A stretch of 64,000 nt of DNA from Pseudomonas palmensis (GCF_017848315.1 NZ_JAFKEC010000016.1:1-64000), one strand, 5' to 3'; positions 38,220-48,253 are shown, counted from the first letter of the stretch. The notes: a model not told the origin generated them from the letters alone. Program-made: numbers and translations.

Positions 38220-39718
38220 CCGGCGTACACCTCTACCCGGTTGCGCCCGTTGCGCTTGGCGCAATACAGCGCATCGTCCGCACAGCCCAGCAAGGTCGAA
38301 AGATCCTGCTGGGCTTCTGGCGTCTGCAGGCCCACGCCAATGCTGACGGTCACCGGGTGCTGGTCGTCGCCGAACGGCGGCAATGCCTCGACGCTGCTGC
38401 GGATACGTTCGGCCAGGGTCAGCACGCCGTTGAGGTCGGTCTCGGGCACGATCACCAGAAATTCCTCCCCGCCATATCGCGCGGCCAGGTCCGCCGGGCG
38501 GCGAATGCTGTGCGCGATCGTCGTCGCCACCTGGCGTAGCGCTTCGTCTCCGCCCTGGTGACCGTGGCGTTCATTGAACGCCTTGAAGTGGTCCACATCC
38601 ACCATCAGTACCGCCAGCGGGCGCTGGCTGCGCTGGGCACGTGCCCATTCGCGGCGCAGTACCTGGTCGAGCTGACGACGGTTGGCCAGCCCCGTGAGGC
38701 TGTCGGTGGCTGCCAGTTCGGCCAGGCCCTGCTCGGCGCTGTGGCGCCTGCGCAATTCGCGCCCCAGCAGCAACGACAGCCAGAGGATGCCGATGCACAA
38801 CAGGCCGGTAGCGATACTGACCACCAGTGCGGTGCGCCGCCACGAGCCATAGACCTCGTCGGTGGACAAGGCCACCACCACCAGCAGCGGCAGGTCGTCC
38901 ACCCGTGAAAAGGTGTACAGGCGATGCTTGCCGTCCAGGCTCGAACGCGCGGTGAAGCTGCCGTTGCCCTGGGCCATTGCGCGCTTGAAGTTGGGCTGCT
39001 CGGACAAGTCGGCGCCGATCAGCGGGTCGCTGGGCAGCGAAGGGTGGCGGGCGAGCATCACGCCGTCGCTGTTGAACAGGTTGACGCTGCTGTCGCGGCC
39101 GATGTCCAGGCGCTGGAACAGCTCGCTGAAGTAGGCCAGGCGCAGGGCGCCTGACGCGATACCGGCGAAGGCCCCATCGGTATCGTTGATGCGCCGGCTG
39201 AAACTGATGCACCAGTCTAGCTCGCCCAGGCGTGCCTTGAATGGCGGGCTGATGACCAGGCCCAGGCCCGGGTTGTCGCGATGGGCCTGGAACACCTTGC
39301 TGTCGGCAAAGTTGGCGCTGCGTGGCACCACGCTGGTGGAGTCGGCCGCCACGTTGCCGTTGCGGTCCAGCCACAGGATGTCGCCGCGTAACGGCACGGT
39401 GAAGGCCTGGTTGAACAGCAGTTGCTGGCGCAGCGGCGCGGCCACGCTGGCCAGCTCAGGGCGCTGGATGGCCCAGATCAGTCCGTGCAGCGACAGGTCG
39501 TAGAGCTCGACGTTGCGCACGATGTCGGTGTCGATCAACTGCACGATATTGCTGGCCGAGCGTGCGGCCGCCTGGCCCACGTTGGCTTTTTCGCGTACCA
39601 GCAGGAAAGTCACGATGGTGATGATGGCCAGAACCGCCAGGCAACTGCCCAGGTTAAGGATCAACTCCGGATGAGTCCTGTACAGGGTCGGGCGCTGGGG
39701 CGGAAGGCGCGAAGGCAT
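38216..39718 (-). CDS. Diguanylate cyclase with periplasmic Cache-type sensor
   Basis: Makes c-di-GMP. The 500-residue protein has an N-terminal TM helix (about 20-42), a periplasmic double-Cache-like sensor domain (about 45-285; GDILWLDRNGNVAADS and SSVNLFNSDGVMLARHP), a second TM helix (about 293-318), and a C-terminal GGDEF domain (about 340-500) with the active signature GGEEF and an RxxD inhibitory site (RPAD) five residues ahead of it. It should therefore be an active, product-inhibited cyclase. The signal sensed is unknown. Confidence 0.94.
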   Translation of the reverse strand: MPSRLPPQRPTLYRTHPELILNLGSCLAVLAIITIVTFLLVREKANVGQAAARSASNIVQLIDTDIVRNVELYDLSLHGLIWAIQRPELASVAAPLRQQLLFNQAFTVPLRGDILWLDRNGNVAADSTSVVPRSANFADSKVFQAHRDNPGLGLVISPPFKARLGELDWCISFSRRINDTDGAFAGIASGALRLAYFSELFQRLDIGRDSSVNLFNSDGVMLARHPSLPSDPLIGADLSEQPNFKRAMAQGNGSFTARSSLDGKHRLYTFSRVDDLPLLVVVALSTDEVYGSWRRTALVVSIATGLLCIGILWLSLLLGRELRRRHSAEQGLAELAATDSLTGLANRRQLDQVLRREWARAQRSQRPLAVLMVDVDHFKAFNERHGHQGGDEALRQVATTIAHSIRRPADLAARYGGEEFLVIVPETDLNGVLTLAERIRSSVEALPPFGDDQHPVTVSIGVGLQTPEAQQDLSTLLGCADDALYCAKRNGRNRVEVYAG

Positions 39719-39850
39719 GATGGAGGTGATTCGTACCGCTGTCGTTGAAAGGGCAGGTGCGAGGCGGCGGTATTCTAGGCGGGTGCAGATTGTCGGACAA
39801 GCTGTTGCTGGTGCCGATTGATGTACGGCATCTTGGGGCTATTTGCAGGA

Positions 39851-39877
39851 AAAGAGCCTGCATCCTGCAAGCTCTTT
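39851..39877 (-). terminator. Hairpin terminator after the OprD-family porin gene
   Basis: AAAGAGC-C-TGCA-TCC-TGCA-A-GCTCTTT is an interrupted perfect palindrome 18 bp beyond the porin stop codon. On the minus strand the stem ends in a short T run, so termination is plausible but the U-tract is weak. Confidence 0.6.
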
Positions 39878-39894
39878 GGCGCATGGCGGTAGGA

Positions 39895-41220
39895 TCAGAA
39901 GACGTTGAGCGGGTACTCGACGATCACGCGGTATTCGTCCACATCGTTGTCGACCTGGGCGTAGCCCTGGCTGCCACGGTGCGAGGCCCAGCGCAGCAGC
40001 ACGCTGAGGTCCTTGAGCGAACCTTGCTGGAACACGTAGGCCAGGTCCATGTCGCGTTCCCAGTGGCGGGCATTGTCGCCGTCGGCGCTGTACCAGTTGC
40101 TGTAGCCGGCGCTGGCCGGGTCGACCTTGCTCAGGTCCAGCTTGCCGCGCGAGTACGACACGGCGGTGGTCAGGCCGGGCATGCCGACGCCGGCGAAGTC
40201 ATAGGCGTACTTGAGTTTCCACGAACGCTCGCCAGGCCCGTTGAAGTCCGAGTACATCTGCGAGTTGTCCAGGTACACGCTGTCGCCCAGGGTGATGTAG
40301 TCGAACGGCGTGTTGCCGTTGACTCGCTGGTACACCGCAGTGACGGTGTGGTTACCCACGCCGAGCGCCAGGTGCAGGCTGTAGGTGTTGTTGTCGATGC
40401 TGCCCAGCAGCGCATCGCCGGTGTCCTGGGTGTGGTAGTAGTGCAGGCCGGGGTTGAGGCTGACGCCGTCGGCGAACTGCCAGGTGTAGTCCAGGTCCAG
40501 GTAGTACTGGTTCCACACGTCCTTGAGTTCGGCGGCGTACAGGCTGCTGGTAAAACCTTCGACCGGTGCCCAGGCTGCGCCGGCCCAGTTCAGGTGACGG
40601 CTTTCGCGGTCATCTGGCAGGTTGCCGTAGGTAGCGCCGATGCGCTTGTGGCCGCTCTGGTTGTAGAGCTTGGTGAAGCTGGCCTGGCCGCCTTCGAGTT
40701 GCAGCCCGTCGATGCTGTTGTTGGTCAGGCTGACGCCGCGGAAGGTCTGCGGCAGCATGCGCGTTTCGCCACCGGCGATCACCGGGTTGGTCAGGAACAG
40801 GTCGCCGGCACGCAGTACGGTGTCGAAGGCCTTGAGCTTGATGGCAGCGCCGGCATTGGAGAACGAATCCGGGGCCTTGCCCAGTTCGCCATCGTCCTTG
40901 TAGTGGTAGGGCAGGATGCTCGAACCCGCCGTACCGCCACCGCCGTCCAGCTTGAGGCCGAGCATGGCATGGGCATCCAGACCAAAGCCCACGGTGCCCT
41001 GGGTGAACCCGGACTCGAACTTGCCGATGAAGCCCTGGCCCCATTCACGGTTGTCGTGGTTGCCGCGCTGCAGCTGGTTGCGGTTGAGGTAGTAGTTGCG
41101 GCTGAGCACGTCGAGGTGCGCACCTTCGACGAAGCCTTCGGCCTCGTCGGCCTGGGCGTGCAGGGGCATCGTTGCAGCCAGCGCAACGAACAGCGGGGTC
41201 AAGCGAAACGCGTGGATCAC
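39895..41220 (-). CDS. OprD-family outer-membrane porin
   Basis: Substrate-specific outer-membrane channel of 441 residues. It has a signal peptide (about 1-24, cleavage near AQA-DE), a beginning of mature sequence typical of OprD ([19 protein letters not shown]), [21 protein letters not shown], and the terminal strand [15 protein letters not shown] ending in Phe. The start is a GTG with AAGGAG 9 nt upstream; no ATG fits the signal peptide. P. putida has about twenty such paralogues for organic acids, amino acids and aromatic compounds; the substrate here is not predictable from the sequence alone. Confidence 0.92.
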   Translation of the reverse strand: MIHAFRLTPLFVALAATMPLHAQADEAEGFVEGAHLDVLSRNYYLNRNQLQRGNHDNREWGQGFIGKFESGFTQGTVGFGLDAHAMLGLKLDGGGGTAGSSILPYHYKDDGELGKAPDSFSNAGAAIKLKAFDTVLRAGDLFLTNPVIAGGETRMLPQTFRGVSLTNNSIDGLQLEGGQASFTKLYNQSGHKRIGATYGNLPDDRESRHLNWAGAAWAPVEGFTSSLYAAELKDVWNQYYLDLDYTWQFADGVSLNPGLHYYHTQDTGDALLGSIDNNTYSLHLALGVGNHTVTAVYQRVNGNTPFDYITLGDSVYLDNSQMYSDFNGPGERSWKLKYAYDFAGVGMPGLTTAVSYSRGKLDLSKVDPASAGYSNWYSADGDNARHWERDMDLAYVFQQGSLKDLSVLLRWASHRGSQGYAQVDNDVDEYRVIVEYPLNVF

Positions 41221-41321
41221 CGGTGTGGACTCCTTGAGGTGAGGGATGCAGCTTTTTATTGTGCGAAGCGGTGTTTTCTTGTGAGGACACATCTCTGGCC
41301 GCAGAACCTTTTGTCCAGGCC

Positions 41322-41350
41322 AAAAAAAAGCCGCTGATAGCAGCGGCTTT
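41322..41350 (-). terminator. Intrinsic terminator after the 73-residue protein gene
   Basis: On the minus strand AAAGCCGCTG-CTAT-CAGCGGCTTT forms a perfect 10-bp stem with a four-base loop, followed by a T run (AAAAAAAA on the plus strand). It separates the small upstream gene from the porin gene. Confidence 0.9.
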
Positions 41351-41424
41351 GAAAGACGGCCACGCAGGCGAACACGTCGCCAGCGCAGCAGTCGAGGGAA
41401 TAGGAGAGAGGCAGAGGCAGCGTA

Positions 41425-41646
41425 TCAGCTGTCTTTGTCGGCACTCGCAGAACCTTTGGACGCGGTCTGCTCCAGGTTTTTGGCGTGGTCCTGCTGCTGG
41501 GCGAGGGCTTCGCGGCCTTGCTGCGCGGCAGCGGCGCGGGCGGCGTACTGCGCCACGAAAGCAGGGGACTCCTCGGCCATGGCCAGGGGCGAGAGCAATA
41601 CGGACGACAGGACGAAAATACTGGCAATACCCATACTGTTGGACAT
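41425..41646 (-). CDS. Small secreted/periplasmic protein of unknown function
   Basis: The 73-residue product has a clear signal peptide (hydrophobic core SIFVLSSVLLSPLAMA, cleavage near AMA-EE) followed by an Ala/Gln-rich, probably helical mature part of about 48 residues and a Ser/Lys/Asp tail. AGAAGGTAG lies about 9 nt before the ATG and a perfect terminator follows, so the gene stands as its own transcription unit upstream of the porin. I do not recognise a family. Confidence 0.72.
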   Translation of the reverse strand: MSNSMGIASIFVLSSVLLSPLAMAEESPAFVAQYAARAAAAQQGREALAQQQDHAKNLEQTASKGSASADKDS

Positions 41647-41777
41647 TTGAAGCTACCTTCTTGCATAGCAAGCTATCTATTTGGTGTGGGTACGATAGTC
41701 CTCGGTGGGGGGTTGAAACAGAGGGGATTGGGCAATGCACTGTTGCATTTCGGGCAACAGTCGAGCGCAGCGTTTGG

Positions 41778-41852
41778 CCCATCGCGGGTCAAGCCCGCTC
41801 CCACAGGGTGTTCGCTGGCCCTTGTAGGAGCGGGCTTGACCCGCGATGGGGG
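41778..41852. repeat. Inverted pair of REP elements, second type
   Basis: CCCATCGCGGGTCAAGCCCG (41778 on) and its reverse complement (ending near 41852) flank about 14 bp. The stem GCGGGTC..GACCCGC differs from the GCCGGC type elsewhere in the window. It lies just beyond the 3' end of the sensor kinase gene. Confidence 0.85.
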
Positions 41853-41854
41853 CT

Positions 41855-43222
41855 TCAGGCCGGCAACAGAATCCCGAAGGTATTGGCCCCCGCCTGGCTG
41901 CGGGCAAACACGCTGCCGCCATGCATCAGCGCAATCGCCTTGACGATCGCCAGCCCCAGCCCATGGTTGCCCACGGCGCTGTTGCTGCGCGCGGCATCCA
42001 CCCGGTAGAAGCGCTCGAACAGGCGAGGCAGGTGCACGGCCTCGATGGCCGGGCCCGGGTTGCTCACGGCAATGCATACCTGCTCGCCCTGACGCTCGAT
42101 ATGCACCTGGATCACCTGCTGGCGGGCCGTGTGCTGCACCGCATTGTTGAGGAGGTTGATCAGCGCCCGGCGCAACTGCGCCTTCTCGATGCGCGCCCGT
42201 GCATCGCCGCTGACCTGCACCCGTACCTGGGCGTCCTCGAGGATGTAGTCCAGGTAGTCCAGGGTGGTCGCCACTTCCTCGGCCAGCGAGCTGCTGGTCA
42301 GCGCGGTGGCCTTGTTGCCCTGGTCGGCACTGGCCAGGAACAGCATGTCGTTGACGATGCTGCGCAGCCGCTCCAGTTCCTCCAGGTTCGATTGCAGTAC
42401 CTCGAAGTAATGTTCGGCGCTGCGACCGCGGGTCAGCGCCACCTGGGTCTGGCCGATCAGGTTGGTCAGGGGCGAGCGCAGCTCATGGGCCACGTCGGCA
42501 TTGAACCCCTCCAGGCGTGAATAGGCCTGCTCGACCCGCTCCAGGGTGGCATTGAAGGTGCCGGCGAACTGTTGCAGCTCTGGCGGCAGGTCGGCCGCAT
42601 ACAGGCGTGCGCTCAGGTGCGGTGGCGCCAGTTGCTGGGCCTCGGCCGACAGCGCCCGCAGCGGCCGCAGGCCGATGCGGGCAGCCCAGTAGCCCAGGGC
42701 CGAGGCCAGCAGCACGCCGATCACCGCCAGGCTGATCAATGCCCCCAGCAGGGTGTGCTGGGTGTGCCAGAAGGTTTCGGTATCGATGCCGAGCAGAAAG
42801 CGCAGGGCAGGGCGCCGGTCCAGCGCCGGCAGCTCGCTCACCAGCACCTTGTACGGGTACGGCCGGCCCTCCAGCTGCAGGTCGCGCATGCCCAGCGGGC
42901 CGGCGGCAAAGTCGCGTAGCGCGGCGTCGGGCTGGCCGTACTCGTAGTGCGCGTCGCCACTCACCACCCAGAAGCGGATACGCCGGTCTTCCTCGCTCAG
43001 CAGGTTGAGCTTGTTGGTGATCTTGGCCCAGTGCTCCCGGGTGCCATAGCGGGTCAGCGCCGATTCCAGCACGCTGTAGCGGGCGTCCAGTTCGGCCTCC
43101 GGCAGCAGGTCGAGGCTGCGGTCGACCTGTTTGTACAGGGCACCGCCGATCAGCAGGAACACGCCCAGCGCCACCAGGCTGAACAGCAGGCTCAGGCGCA
43201 GGGCGATGGAGTTAGTGCGCAC
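41855..43222 (-). CDS. Heavy-metal-type sensor histidine kinase (CopS/CzcS/IrlS family)
   Basis: Membrane sensor kinase paired with the response regulator encoded just upstream. It has TM1 (about 8-30), a periplasmic domain of about 130 residues, TM2 (about 160-185), a HAMP linker, a HisKA domain with the phospho-His in NADVAHELRSPLTNL, and an HATPase domain with N box (INLLNNAVQHTA) and GLGLAIVKAI. I chose the GTG at 43222 (GGAAAG upstream; 455 residues), which overlaps the regulator gene by 11 nt; an ATG at 43237 is an alternative. Family kinases sense copper, zinc or silver; the true signal is not known. Confidence 0.92.
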   Translation of the reverse strand: MRTNSIALRLSLLFSLVALGVFLLIGGALYKQVDRSLDLLPEAELDARYSVLESALTRYGTREHWAKITNKLNLLSEEDRRIRFWVVSGDAHYEYGQPDAALRDFAAGPLGMRDLQLEGRPYPYKVLVSELPALDRRPALRFLLGIDTETFWHTQHTLLGALISLAVIGVLLASALGYWAARIGLRPLRALSAEAQQLAPPHLSARLYAADLPPELQQFAGTFNATLERVEQAYSRLEGFNADVAHELRSPLTNLIGQTQVALTRGRSAEHYFEVLQSNLEELERLRSIVNDMLFLASADQGNKATALTSSSLAEEVATTLDYLDYILEDAQVRVQVSGDARARIEKAQLRRALINLLNNAVQHTARQQVIQVHIERQGEQVCIAVSNPGPAIEAVHLPRLFERFYRVDAARSNSAVGNHGLGLAIVKAIALMHGGSVFARSQAGANTFGILLPA

Positions 43223-43886
43223 GGCTTTCCAGTACATAGCCCATGCCTCGGATGGTGTGCAGCAGCTTGGTCTCGAACGGGCCGTCGAGCTTGGCGCGCA
43301 GGCGCTTGATGGCGACCTCCACCACGTTGGCGTCGCTGTCGAAGTTGATGTCCCACACCAGCTCGGCAATCGCGGTCTTGGACAGGATCTCGCCCTGGCG
43401 GCGCGCCAGCACGCTGAGCAGCGAGAACTCCTTGGCGGTCAGTTCCAGGCGCTGGCCGGCGCGGCTGGCCTTGCGGCTGATCAGGTCCACCCACAGGTCC
43501 GCGACCTGGATCTGCACCGGCTCGTGCCCGCCGCTGCGGCGGGTCAGCGCCTGCAGGCGCGCCACCAGTTCGAGGAACGAGAACGGCTTGCCCAGGTAGT
43601 CGTCGGCGCCTTCGCGCAGGCCGCGGATGCGGTCTTCGACGCGCTCGCGGGCGGTGAGCATGATCACCGGGGTCTGCTTGCGTGCACGCAGGGCGCGCAG
43701 TACGCCGTAGCCATCCAGGCCCGGCAGCATCACGTCGAGCACGATCACCGAGTAGTCGCCCTCGAGGGCCAGGTGCAGGCCCTCGATGCCGTCCGGAGCG
43801 AGGTCCACGGTAAAGCCTTGTTCGGTGAGGCCGCGATGCAGGTAGTCGGCGGTCTTCTGTTCGTCTTCGATAATCAGCACGCGCAT
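43212..43886 (-). CDS. OmpR-family response regulator (heavy-metal type)
   Basis: DNA-binding response regulator of 224 residues with a receiver domain (acidic pair at 7-8, phospho-acceptor Asp51 in VLDVMLPGLDGY, Lys100 in DDYLGKPFSF) and a winged-helix output domain (VEVAIKRLRAKLD, LLHTIRGMGYVL). It closely resembles the CopR/CzcR/IrlR group. The RND pump genes lie directly upstream in the same direction (9 bp gap), so pump, regulator and kinase probably form one autoregulated operon. Confidence 0.95.
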   Translation of the reverse strand: MRVLIIEDEQKTADYLHRGLTEQGFTVDLAPDGIEGLHLALEGDYSVIVLDVMLPGLDGYGVLRALRARKQTPVIMLTARERVEDRIRGLREGADDYLGKPFSFLELVARLQALTRRSGGHEPVQIQVADLWVDLISRKASRAGQRLELTAKEFSLLSVLARRQGEILSKTAIAELVWDINFDSDANVVEVAIKRLRAKLDGPFETKLLHTIRGMGYVLESRAH

Positions 43887-43895
43887 GGTCGGCTC

Positions 43896-46800
43896 TCAGT
43901 TCTCGATCGGCCGGGCCGCCGGCAGGTCGTTGCGGCGGCGGTGGAACAGGCGCTCCAGGGCCAAGTATATGACCGGCGTGGTGAACAGTGTCAGCGCCTG
44001 GCTGACCAGCAGCCCGCCCACCACCGCGATTCCCAGCGGCTGGCGCAGCTCGGCCCCGGCCCCGGCGCCGAGCATCAGTGGCACCGCGCCCAGCAGGGCG
44101 GCCAGGGTGGTCATGATGATCGGACGAAAGCGCGTCAGGCACGCCTCGTGGATCGCCGCCTCTGGCGCAAGCCCGCGCTGGCGCTGGGCCTCCAGGGCAA
44201 AGTCGATGAGCAGGATGCCGTTCTTCTTGACGATGCCGATCAGCAGCACCACGCCGATCAGGCCCATGATGGTGAAGTCCTGGCCCATCAGCCACAGCAG
44301 CGCCAGTGCGCCAAGGCCCGCCGAGGGCAGGGTGGAGATGATGGTCAGCGGGTGCACGAAGCTCTCGTAGAGCACCCCCAGAATGATGTACACCGCCACC
44401 AGCGCGGCCAGGATCAACCACGGCTGGCTCGACAGCGAACTCTGGAAGGCCTGGGCCGCGCCCTGGAAGGTGCCGATGATCGAGGCCGGCATGCCCAGCT
44501 CGCGCTGGGTGCGTTCGAGGATGCTCACCGCATCGCCCAGGGCCACCCCCGGTGCCAGGTTGAACGAAAGGTTGGCGGCCGGGAACAGCCCGTCGTGGCT
44601 GATCGACAGCGGCCCGGTGCTGGGCGCCGCGACCTTGGCCAGCGCCGCCAGCGGCACCATCTCGCCACTGAGGGGCGAGCGCAGGTAGAAGTAGGCCAGG
44701 CTCTCGGCCTTGCCACGCTGGCGTGCATCGATTTCCAGGATCACCTTGTACTGGTTGGTCTCGGTCTGGAACTCGCTGATCTGACGCTGGCCGAAGGCGT
44801 CGTACAGCGCCTGGTCAACGTCGGCGGTGGTCAGGCCGAAACGCGCGGCGGCCTGGCGGTCGATGTCGATGCGGGTCACGCTGGCGCCCAGCTGCAGGTC
44901 GTTGGACAGGTCGCGGAACGCCGGGTTGGCGTGCAGGCGTTCGGTCAGGCGCTGGGTCCACAGGTTGAGCGCCGGGCCGTCGTTGCTCTTGAGCACGTAC
45001 TGGTACTGGCTGCGGCTGGGCCCGGAGCTGAGGTTGATGTCCTGCCCGGCCCGCAGGTACAGCACCAGGCCCGGCACCTGGGCGGCCTTGGGGCGCAGCC
45101 GGTCGATGAACTCGCTGGCCGACACGTCGCGCTGGGCAGGGTCCTTGAGGGCGATCCAGAAGCGCCCGTTGGCGATGGTCTGGTTGCTGCCGGTAACCCC
45201 CACCGAGTGCGAGAACGCGCGTACCGCAGGGTCGGCCTCGATGATCTTCGCCAGCGCCTGGTGCTTGCGCACCATGTCCGGATACGACACGTCGGCCGCG
45301 GCCTCGGTGGTGCCGAGGATGAAGCCGGTGTCCTGCACCGGAAAGAAGCCCTTGGGAATGGCCACGTAGCCGCCGATGGCCAGGGCCAGGGTCACGAAGA
45401 ACAGCCCGAGCATCAGCCGCTGGTGCGCCAGGGCCCTGACCAGCAGACGATCGTAACCGGCCACCAGGCGCTCGCCGAAGGTCGGTGCGGCGTGCTCGGG
45501 GTGTTGCGGGCGGCGCATGAACAGCGCGCACAGGGTCGGCGCCAGGGTCAGCGAGACCACCACCGAAATCAGGATGGTGGAGGTGGCGGTGAGGGCGAAC
45601 TCCTTGAACAGCCGCCCCACCACGCCCCCCATGAACAGCAGCGGAATGAACGCGGCCACCAGCGAGAAGCTGATCGAGACAACGGTGAAGCCGATCTCGC
45701 CGGCGCCCTTGAGGGCAGCCGTGCGGCTGTCGTCGCCGGCCTCCAGGTGCCGGTGGATGTTTTCCACCACCACGATGGCATCGTCCACCACAAACCCCAC
45801 GGCGATGACGATGGCCACCAGGGTCAGGTTGTTCAGGCTGAAGCCGAACAGGTACATCAGCGCGAAGCTGGCCACCAGCGATACCCCCAGCACGCTGGAG
45901 ACGATCAGCGTGGCCGACCACTGGCGCAGGAACAGCGCCATGACCGCGATCACCAGCAGCACGGCGATCAGCAGGGTGATCTCCACCTCGTGCAGCGAGG
46001 CGCGGATGGTCTGGGTGCGGTCGCTGAGCACCGACACCTGCACCGATGCCGGGAGCATTTCCTCCAGGTGCGGCAGCGCCTGCATGACCCGGTCCACGGT
46101 GTCGACGATGTTGGCCCCGGGCTGGCGGAACACCACCAGGTTGAGGCCTTCCTGGTCGCCGGACCAGGCTTTGACATAGGCGTTTTCGGCGCCGTTGATG
46201 ACCGTGGCCACGTCCTTGAGGTGTACCGGGGCGCCGTCGCGGTAGGCGACGATGAGCTGGGCGTATTCATCGGGGTGGAACAGCTGGTCGTTGGTGGCCA
46301 GGGTCGACACGCTGCTGTCGCCGTACAGCGCGCCCTTGGCCAGGTTGAGGCTGGTCTGCTGGATGGCCTGGCGCAGGTCGGCCAGGGTCAGGCCGATGGC
46401 GGCGAGTTTTTCCGGCTGGGCCTGCACGCGAATCGCCGGGCGCTGCTGGCCGGTGATGTTGACCAGCCCGACCCCGTCGATCTGGCTCAGCTGGCGTGCC
46501 AGCAGGGTTTCGGCGTAGTCGCTCAGTTCGTTGGCCGGCATCTGCGCGGAGCTGACGGTCATGATCAGCACCGGGCTGTCGGCCGGGTTGACCTTGCGCC
46601 AGGTGGGCAGGCTCGGCATGTCCTGGGGCAGGCGCGAGGAGGCGGTGTTGATCGCGGCCTGGACTTCCTGGGCGGCTGTGTCGATGTTCTTGTCGAGGGT
46701 GAACTGCAGGATCAGGCTGGTGGAGCCCAGTGCGCTGCTGGAGGTCATCTGGGTCATGCCGGGGATGGCGCTGAACTGCACCTCCAGCGGGGTGGCCACC

Positions 46801-46997
46801 GACGAGGCCATGGTCTCGGGGCTGGCGCCGGGCAGCTGCGCGCTGACCTGAATGGTGGGGAAGTCCGCTTCGGGCAGCGGTGCCACCGGCAACTGCGGGA
46901 ACGCCACCACGCCCAGCAGCACCAGGGCGAAGGTCAGCAGCAGGGTGGCCACCGGGCGGTCGATGCACCACGCACTGATCGAGCTGCGCCCGCTCAT
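43896..46997 (-). CDS. RND multidrug efflux permease (MdtB/MuxB-like)
   Basis: Inner-membrane proton-driven exporter of 1033 residues. It opens with the RND family start FIDRPVATLL-like segment (CIDRPVATLLLTFALVLLG) and the substrate-pore block LPVAPLPEADFPTIQV, has the proton-relay aspartate pair in VGFVVDDAIVVVENIHRH (about 400-415), the mid-protein IPKGFFPVQDTGFI, and the TM segments and VKKNGILLIDFAL of hydrophobe/amphiphile exporters. The ATG overlaps the adaptor stop (ATGA). There is one permease rather than the paired MdtBC/MuxBC type, and no outer-membrane channel gene nearby. Confidence 0.95.
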   Translation of the reverse strand: MSGRSSISAWCIDRPVATLLLTFALVLLGVVAFPQLPVAPLPEADFPTIQVSAQLPGASPETMASSVATPLEVQFSAIPGMTQMTSSSALGSTSLILQFTLDKNIDTAAQEVQAAINTASSRLPQDMPSLPTWRKVNPADSPVLIMTVSSAQMPANELSDYAETLLARQLSQIDGVGLVNITGQQRPAIRVQAQPEKLAAIGLTLADLRQAIQQTSLNLAKGALYGDSSVSTLATNDQLFHPDEYAQLIVAYRDGAPVHLKDVATVINGAENAYVKAWSGDQEGLNLVVFRQPGANIVDTVDRVMQALPHLEEMLPASVQVSVLSDRTQTIRASLHEVEITLLIAVLLVIAVMALFLRQWSATLIVSSVLGVSLVASFALMYLFGFSLNNLTLVAIVIAVGFVVDDAIVVVENIHRHLEAGDDSRTAALKGAGEIGFTVVSISFSLVAAFIPLLFMGGVVGRLFKEFALTATSTILISVVVSLTLAPTLCALFMRRPQHPEHAAPTFGERLVAGYDRLLVRALAHQRLMLGLFFVTLALAIGGYVAIPKGFFPVQDTGFILGTTEAAADVSYPDMVRKHQALAKIIEADPAVRAFSHSVGVTGSNQTIANGRFWIALKDPAQRDVSASEFIDRLRPKAAQVPGLVLYLRAGQDINLSSGPSRSQYQYVLKSNDGPALNLWTQRLTERLHANPAFRDLSNDLQLGASVTRIDIDRQAAARFGLTTADVDQALYDAFGQRQISEFQTETNQYKVILEIDARQRGKAESLAYFYLRSPLSGEMVPLAALAKVAAPSTGPLSISHDGLFPAANLSFNLAPGVALGDAVSILERTQRELGMPASIIGTFQGAAQAFQSSLSSQPWLILAALVAVYIILGVLYESFVHPLTIISTLPSAGLGALALLWLMGQDFTIMGLIGVVLLIGIVKKNGILLIDFALEAQRQRGLAPEAAIHEACLTRFRPIIMTTLAALLGAVPLMLGAGAGAELRQPLGIAVVGGLLVSQALTLFTTPVIYLALERLFHRRRNDLPAARPIEN

Positions 46998-48172
46998 GGC
47001 TGCACACCGCTGCCGGCAACATCGTCGCCGACGGGCGCGGCGGGCGGGGCTGTCAGTACCTCGACCCGGGCGCCGGGCCTGAGCCGCGACTGCCCGTCGG
47101 CCACCAGCGTGTCGTTGACCGCTACGCCGCTGATCACGTTGAGGTTGCTGTCCTGGTACAGCACCTTGACCGGCACCACCGCGACCTTGTCGCCCTCGAC
47201 GCGGTACACGAAGTGCTGGTCGATGCCCCGCTGCACCACGCCGGGGGGCACCACCAGCGCATCGCGCTGGATGCTGGTCTGGATCTTCAGGCTCACCAGT
47301 TGCCCCGGCCACAGGCGGGCCTGGGCATTGTCGAACGCGGCCTTGGCGCGCAGGGTGCCGGTGTTGGCGGCGATCTGGTTGTCGATCAGGCTCAGGTGCC
47401 CTTCACCCAGCAGCAGGCCGCCGCTGTCGCCGTTGCCTTCGAGGTAGGCACGGATCGGCGCCGGGGGTTCGGCGGCCACCAGCCCCTGCAGGGTCGGCAG
47501 CCATTGCTGCGGCACGGCGAACTCCACCGCGATAGGGTCGATCTGGGTCACGCTGAACAGGCCCTGGGCGTCGCTGGTGCGCACCAGGTTGCCTTCGTCG
47601 ATGTTGCGAATGCCCACCCGTCCGGTGACCGGCGAGCGGATCTGGGTATACGACAACTGCACCTTGGCCGCAGCGATCGCTGCCTGGTTGCCGAGGATGC
47701 TTGCCTTGAGCTGGTTGACCAGCGCCTGCTGCTGGTCGAGGGTCTGGCGCGAGATGCCGTTGTCTTCGCTGAGCAGGCGGTAGCGCCTGAGGTCGACCTC
47801 GGCCACCTGCTGCTGGGCCTGGCTCTGGCCCAGTTGCGCCTGGGCCTGCTCGAGGCTGGCGCGGATGCTGCGGTCATCCAGGGTGGCCAGCAGGTCACCG
47901 GCCTGCACCGACTGGCCCTCCTTGACCAGGATCCGGGTCAGCACGCCCTCCACCTGGGGGCGGATCTGCACGCTGTGCAGCGACTGCACCGCGCCGATGG
48001 CGCTGAGGTAGTGCGGCACATCCTGCTGCTGCACCTGGATCACACTGACCGGGGTGGCCACGGGCATGGCCGGTTGGCTGGCCGTGTGGCGACCGAAAGT
48101 CAGGTACAGCGCCAGGCCCAGCAGCAACGCTATCAGGCCGAAAAAAAACACTCGAGAGCTGGAAATTCGCAT
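46994..48172 (-). CDS. RND periplasmic adaptor (membrane fusion protein)
   Basis: Periplasmic adaptor linking the RND pump to an outer-membrane channel. The 392-residue protein has an N-terminal membrane anchor (about 8-25, VFFFGLIALLLGLALYL), the lipoyl halves IRPQVEGVLTRILVKEGQSVQAGDLLATLD and IRSPVTGRVGIRNIDEGNLV, an intervening coiled-coil hairpin (about 95-165, QAQAQLGQSQAQQQVAEVDL), and a C-terminal beta-barrel/MP domain. It is the first gene of the four-gene pump-regulator operon. The ATG at 48172 was chosen over an upstream frame to 48253 because the anchor starts here. Confidence 0.94.
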   Translation of the reverse strand: MRISSSRVFFFGLIALLLGLALYLTFGRHTASQPAMPVATPVSVIQVQQQDVPHYLSAIGAVQSLHSVQIRPQVEGVLTRILVKEGQSVQAGDLLATLDDRSIRASLEQAQAQLGQSQAQQQVAEVDLRRYRLLSEDNGISRQTLDQQQALVNQLKASILGNQAAIAAAKVQLSYTQIRSPVTGRVGIRNIDEGNLVRTSDAQGLFSVTQIDPIAVEFAVPQQWLPTLQGLVAAEPPAPIRAYLEGNGDSGGLLLGEGHLSLIDNQIAANTGTLRAKAAFDNAQARLWPGQLVSLKIQTSIQRDALVVPPGVVQRGIDQHFVYRVEGDKVAVVPVKVLYQDSNLNVISGVAVNDTLVADGQSRLRPGARVEVLTAPPAAPVGDDVAGSGVQP

Positions 48173-48253
48173 GCGTGCACGGCGCCAGGGCAGAAAAAGG
48201 AGGGCTGTCAGTAGGTTATAGCTGCTACTGGGGGTCAGCAGTGTGACGCCCAC

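Noticed and set aside
43131..47447. 1438-residue plus-strand open frame across the RND operon
   Set aside because: The opposite strand carries four clear gene families in this interval; the frame is a His/Gln/Gly-rich antisense artefact.
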